A DNA stretch of 64,000 nt from Bradyrhizobium diazoefficiens. GTDB lineage: Bacteria; Pseudomonadota; Alphaproteobacteria; Rhizobiales; Xanthobacteraceae. The position numbers were made by a program, and so were the translations under genes. Below are positions 61,557-64,000 of the stretch, piece by piece; the first letter of the stretch is position 1, and every line of letters starts with the position of its first letter. Below the pieces are notes generated by a model that had not been told where the DNA came from, did no database searches, and saw nothing but the letters and a program-made list of their open reading frames with translations. The stretch covers positions 2,480,001 through 2,544,000 of the forward strand of contig NZ_JAENXS010000002.1 of the NCBI RefSeq assembly GCF_016612535.1, written 5' to 3'.

Positions 61557-61766
61557 TCAGGCCGAGACCCGCGACGGCTCTTCCACGATCGAGAAGCGGA
61601 CGCCGGCCTTGTGGCGGTTCTCTTCCGAAACTGAGCGCCAGGCATCCTCGGCTTCCTTGCGGGTCTTGAACGGACCCTGCACCTGGGCCGAGCCTTCCAC
61701 GAGCTTATGGAAGTTCATCGAGCCGAACTCGCCGCCGATCACCCAGAAATTGCTGCCTTTGGTCAT
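61557..61766 (-). CDS. DUF4170 small protein
   Basis: The 69-residue protein begins MTKGSNFWVIGGEFGSMNFH and ends with VRFSIVEEPSRVSA. The pattern FWVIGGEFxxMxFxxLVEGxxxVxGPF is typical of DUF4170, small proteins of alphaproteobacteria. AGGAGA precedes the start. It follows aceA after 23 bases with a strong terminator behind it, so it is likely co-transcribed with isocitrate lyase. Function is unknown. Confidence 0.85.
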   Translation of the reverse strand: MTKGSNFWVIGGEFGSMNFHKLVEGSAQVQGPFKTRKEAEDAWRSVSEENRHKAGVRFSIVEEPSRVSA

Positions 61767-61789
61767 TGTCAGTCTCCTGTCGCGTGGCG

Positions 61790-63424
61790 TTAGCCGAACT
61801 GGTTCATTGTGTTGTGGGCACCGCCCGCCTTCAGAGCGGCTTCGCCGGCGAAGTATTCCTTGTGGTCGTCGCCAATGTCGGAGCCGGCCATGTTCTGGTG
61901 CTTGGCGCAGGCGATGCCCTGACGGATCTCCTGTCGCTGAACATTCTTCACGTAGCCGAGCATGCCCTGCTCGCCGAAATACTCGCGTGCGAGGTTGTCG
62001 GTCGACAGCGCTGCCGTATGATAGGTCGGCAACGTGATCAGGTGGTGGAAGATGCCGGCACGCTTGGCCGAATCCGCCTGGAAGGTGCGGATGCGCTCGT
62101 CGGCTTCGATCGCCAGCGGCGTCTCGTCGTATTCCGGCTTCATCAGCTCGGCGCGGTTGTACCTGCTGACATCCTTGCCCGCTTCCTTCATCGCGTCGTA
62201 GACCTGCCAACGGAAGTTGAGCGTCCAGTTGAACGAGGGCGAGTTGTTGTAGGCGAGCTTCGCGTTCGGAACGACCTTGCGGATGCGGTCGACCATCTTG
62301 GCGATCTGCTCGATATGCGGCTTCTCGGTCTCGATCCAGAGCAGGTCGGCACCGTTTTGCAGCGAGGTGATGCTGTCGAGCACGCAGCGGTCTTCGCCCG
62401 TGCCGGGACGGAACTGATAGAGGTTCGAGGGCAGCCGCTTCGGACGCATCATCTTGCCGTTGCGGTTGATGATGACGTCGCCGTTGCGGGCATTCTCCGC
62501 CGTGATCTCCTCGCAATCCAGGAAGCTGTTGTAGAGGTCACCGAGGTCGCCCGGCTTGTGGCTGACGGCGATCTGCTGCGTCAGGCCGGCGCCGAGCGAG
62601 TCCGTGCGGGTGACGACGATGCCGTCTTCGATGCCGAGTTCGAGGAAGGCGTGGCGGCAGGCGCGGATCTTGGCCAGGAAGACCTCGTGCGGCACCGTGA
62701 CCTTGCCGTCCTGGTGGCCGCACTGCTTCTCGTCGGAGACCTGGTTCTCGATCTGGAGCGCGCAGGCACCCGCCTCGATCATCTTCTTGGCGAGCAGATA
62801 GGTCGCCTCGGCGTTGCCGAAGCCGGCGTCGATGTCCGCAATGACGGGCACGACATGGGTCTGGAAGTTGTCGATCTTCGCGATCAGCTCCTTCTCGCGG
62901 GTCTTGTCGCCTTCCTTGCGCGCCATATCGAGGCTGCGGAAGATGTCGTTCATCTCACGCGAGTCGGCCTGACGCAGGAAGGTGTAGAGCTCTTCGATCA
63001 GCGCCGGCACCGAGGTCTTCTCGTGCATCGACTGGTCGGGCAGCGGTCCGAACTCGGAGCGCAGCGCCGCGATCATCCAGCCGGAGAGGTAGAGGTAGCG
63101 GCGCTCGGTCTTGCCGCCAAAGTGCTTCTTGATCGAGATCAGCTTCTGCTGGGCGATGAAGCCGTGCCAGCAGCCCAGCGACTGGGTGTACTTGGTCGGA
63201 TCGGCATCATAGGCCGCCATGTCGGCCCGCATCAGCGCTGCGGTGTAGCGGGCGATGTCCAGACCGGTCTTGAAGCGGTTCTGCAGGCGCATGCGCGCGA
63301 CGGCCTCGGCCGACACGCCGTTCCAGGTCGGCTGGGTCTCGAGGAGTGCCTGAGCCGCATCGACTTCGCTCTGATACGAGGCCGGGCCCTGGAGGGTGTT
63401 GATGCCGCGGGGCTGATAGTTCAT
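61790..63424 (-). CDS. aceA: Isocitrate lyase, long type
   Basis: The 544-residue glyoxylate-shunt enzyme splits isocitrate to succinate and glyoxylate for growth on acetate and fatty acids. The active-site cysteine lies in SDEKQCGHQDGKVTVP (KQCGH in place of KKCGH, about residue 220), the metal-binding stretch is VIADIDAGFGNAEATY, and TETEKPHIEQ/LAYNNSPSFNW follow. Length and the KQCGH variant fit the longer class found in Pseudomonas and rhizobia. I chose the ATG at 63424 over an upstream one without a ribosome site. It is divergent from an XRE-type regulator that probably controls it. Confidence 0.95.
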   Translation of the reverse strand: MNYQPRGINTLQGPASYQSEVDAAQALLETQPTWNGVSAEAVARMRLQNRFKTGLDIARYTAALMRADMAAYDADPTKYTQSLGCWHGFIAQQKLISIKKHFGGKTERRYLYLSGWMIAALRSEFGPLPDQSMHEKTSVPALIEELYTFLRQADSREMNDIFRSLDMARKEGDKTREKELIAKIDNFQTHVVPVIADIDAGFGNAEATYLLAKKMIEAGACALQIENQVSDEKQCGHQDGKVTVPHEVFLAKIRACRHAFLELGIEDGIVVTRTDSLGAGLTQQIAVSHKPGDLGDLYNSFLDCEEITAENARNGDVIINRNGKMMRPKRLPSNLYQFRPGTGEDRCVLDSITSLQNGADLLWIETEKPHIEQIAKMVDRIRKVVPNAKLAYNNSPSFNWTLNFRWQVYDAMKEAGKDVSRYNRAELMKPEYDETPLAIEADERIRTFQADSAKRAGIFHHLITLPTYHTAALSTDNLAREYFGEQGMLGYVKNVQRQEIRQGIACAKHQNMAGSDIGDDHKEYFAGEAALKAGGAHNTMNQFG

Positions 63425-63552
63425 GTGCCTGCTCTCTCTTCTCGACATTTTTGACAGTGCATTGCGAAAGGCGTGACATGAGCTAAACGCGAGAAAGAGA
63501 AGTTCGTATAGAGGCCTTGTATTTGAATGGTGATGTCATGTAACATGAATAC

Positions 63553-63585
63553 TTGTAATAGTTGTAATTTTGTAATTTTTGTAAA
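63553..63585. promoter_or_regulatory. Four TTGTAA repeats between aceA and the XRE regulator
   Basis: TTGTAAT at 63553-63559, 63562-63568 and 63570-63576 and TTGTAAA at 63579-63585 repeat with 8-9-base steps. They lie in the AT-rich shared upstream region, 47-79 bases before the regulator start. CATGTAACATG (63537-63547) is adjacent. They could be binding sites for the divergent regulator or the factor's own promoter. Confidence 0.5.
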
Positions 63586-63631
63586 AAGATGGGGCAGCGC
63601 GCCTGCCCTTAACATGTCTGGAGACCCGCTA

Positions 63632-64000
63632 ATGGCCGCCGAGTCCGGGAAAAAGCTGTTCGTCGGTCCGCGCTTTCGGCGCATCCGCCAGCAATTGGGG
63701 CTGTCGCAGACCCAGATCGCCGAGGGGCTCGGAATCTCGCCGAGCTATGTCAATCTGATCGAGCGGAACCAGCGCCCGGTGACGGCGCAGATCCTGCTGC
63801 GGCTGGCCGAAACCTACGACCTCGATTTGCGCGATCTCGCCACCGCCGACGAGGACCGCTTCTTCGCCGAGCTCAACGAGATCTTCTCCGATCCGCTGTT
63901 CCGCCAGATCGACGTGCCCAAGCAGGAACTGCGCGACCTCGCCGAGCTCTGCCCCGGCGTCACCCATGCGCTGCAACGGCTCTATGCCGCCTATACCGAG
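63632..64000 (+). CDS. XRE-family regulator of the ScfR/RamB type, N-terminal part (cut by window edge)
   Basis: From the ATG at 63632, with GGAGA upstream, 123 codons are visible. Residues 15-70 are an XRE helix-turn-helix: FRRIRQQLGLSQTQIAEGLG then SPSYVNLIERNQRPVTAQIL, followed by LAETYDLDLRDLATADEDRF. The next part, LNEIFSDPLFRQIDVPKQEL, is typical of ScfR/RamB-like regulators that also carry an ImmA/IrrE-like domain and sense acyl-CoA or propionyl-CoA. Divergent placement from aceA fits control of the glyoxylate shunt. The C-terminal half lies outside the window. Confidence 0.85.
   Translation, partial: MAAESGKKLFVGPRFRRIRQQLGLSQTQIAEGLGISPSYVNLIERNQRPVTAQILLRLAETYDLDLRDLATADEDRFFAELNEIFSDPLFRQIDVPKQELRDLAELCPGVTHALQRLYAAYTE

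Overview
The window looks like chromosomal DNA of a Bradyrhizobium-type alphaproteobacterium (Rhizobiales, Nitrobacteraceae). The evidence is high GC throughout, a single gene for a fused cytochrome b/c1 (FbcH) behind a Rieske gene, a fused anthranilate synthase TrpE(G) with a Trp-rich leader peptide, a long-type isocitrate lyase next to an XRE-type regulator, and several hairpin repeats of the kind scattered through Bradyrhizobium genomes. I could run no database search; family names come from motifs and architecture.

Layout. 0-13.9 kb is core: a cut glutathione S-transferase, an FAD monooxygenase, a thioesterase, mutY, a DciA-like protein, a DsbA-like thiol oxidoreductase, smc, an Rsm22-type methyltransferase, a lemA/M48 protease pair, two adjacent ParA/MinD-like ATPases of unknown role and a GIY-YIG protein. 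13.9-25.1 kb holds apt behind trpE(G) and its attenuator, a DUF4375 protein, a dienelactone hydrolase, fbcFH, trmL, queE, a QueD-like protein lacking the usual cysteine, hemF and a HAD hydrolase.

25.4-34.0 kb is an accessory block for copper/silver-type metal efflux: a Cys-rich secreted protein, a FixH-like protein, CusB-like and CusA-like RND subunits, a 42-residue Met-rich membrane peptide, a cytochrome c and a permease. It is bracketed by two nearly identical ~270-bp direct repeats, each carrying a DUF2158 gene; the right-hand copy has lost its 5' end. 34.1-37.8 kb continues as a looser accessory region with a TauD-like dioxygenase, small hypotheticals, a SUKH protein, a VOC protein and repeat elements.

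37.8-47.8 kb returns to conserved gene sets: cca, DUF6111, a CoA-type Nudix hydrolase and DUF1285 on one strand, and a MoxR/DUF58/DUF4159/membrane-protein operon on the other, separated by an intergenic region full of repeats and palindromes.

47.8-56.6 kb is a metal-uptake locus. A perfect 20-bp palindrome with the core of the alphaproteobacterial Zur operator lies between a leftward DUF2946-DUF1007-NicO group and a rightward group of a 61-residue protein, a second DUF2946 protein, a very large TonB-dependent receptor and exbB-exbD-tonB. The receptor appears to be fused at its C-terminus to a second, Omp25/RopB-like outer-membrane barrel. This is the most unusual locus in the window.

56.6-64.0 kb carries a GNAT acetyltransferase, a glycosyltransferase/membrane-protein pair, a Nudix protein, a metallophosphoesterase, a hypothetical protein, DUF4170, aceA and the start of an XRE regulator transcribed away from aceA. 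I saw no rRNA, tRNA, CRISPR array, complete insertion sequence or integrase gene.
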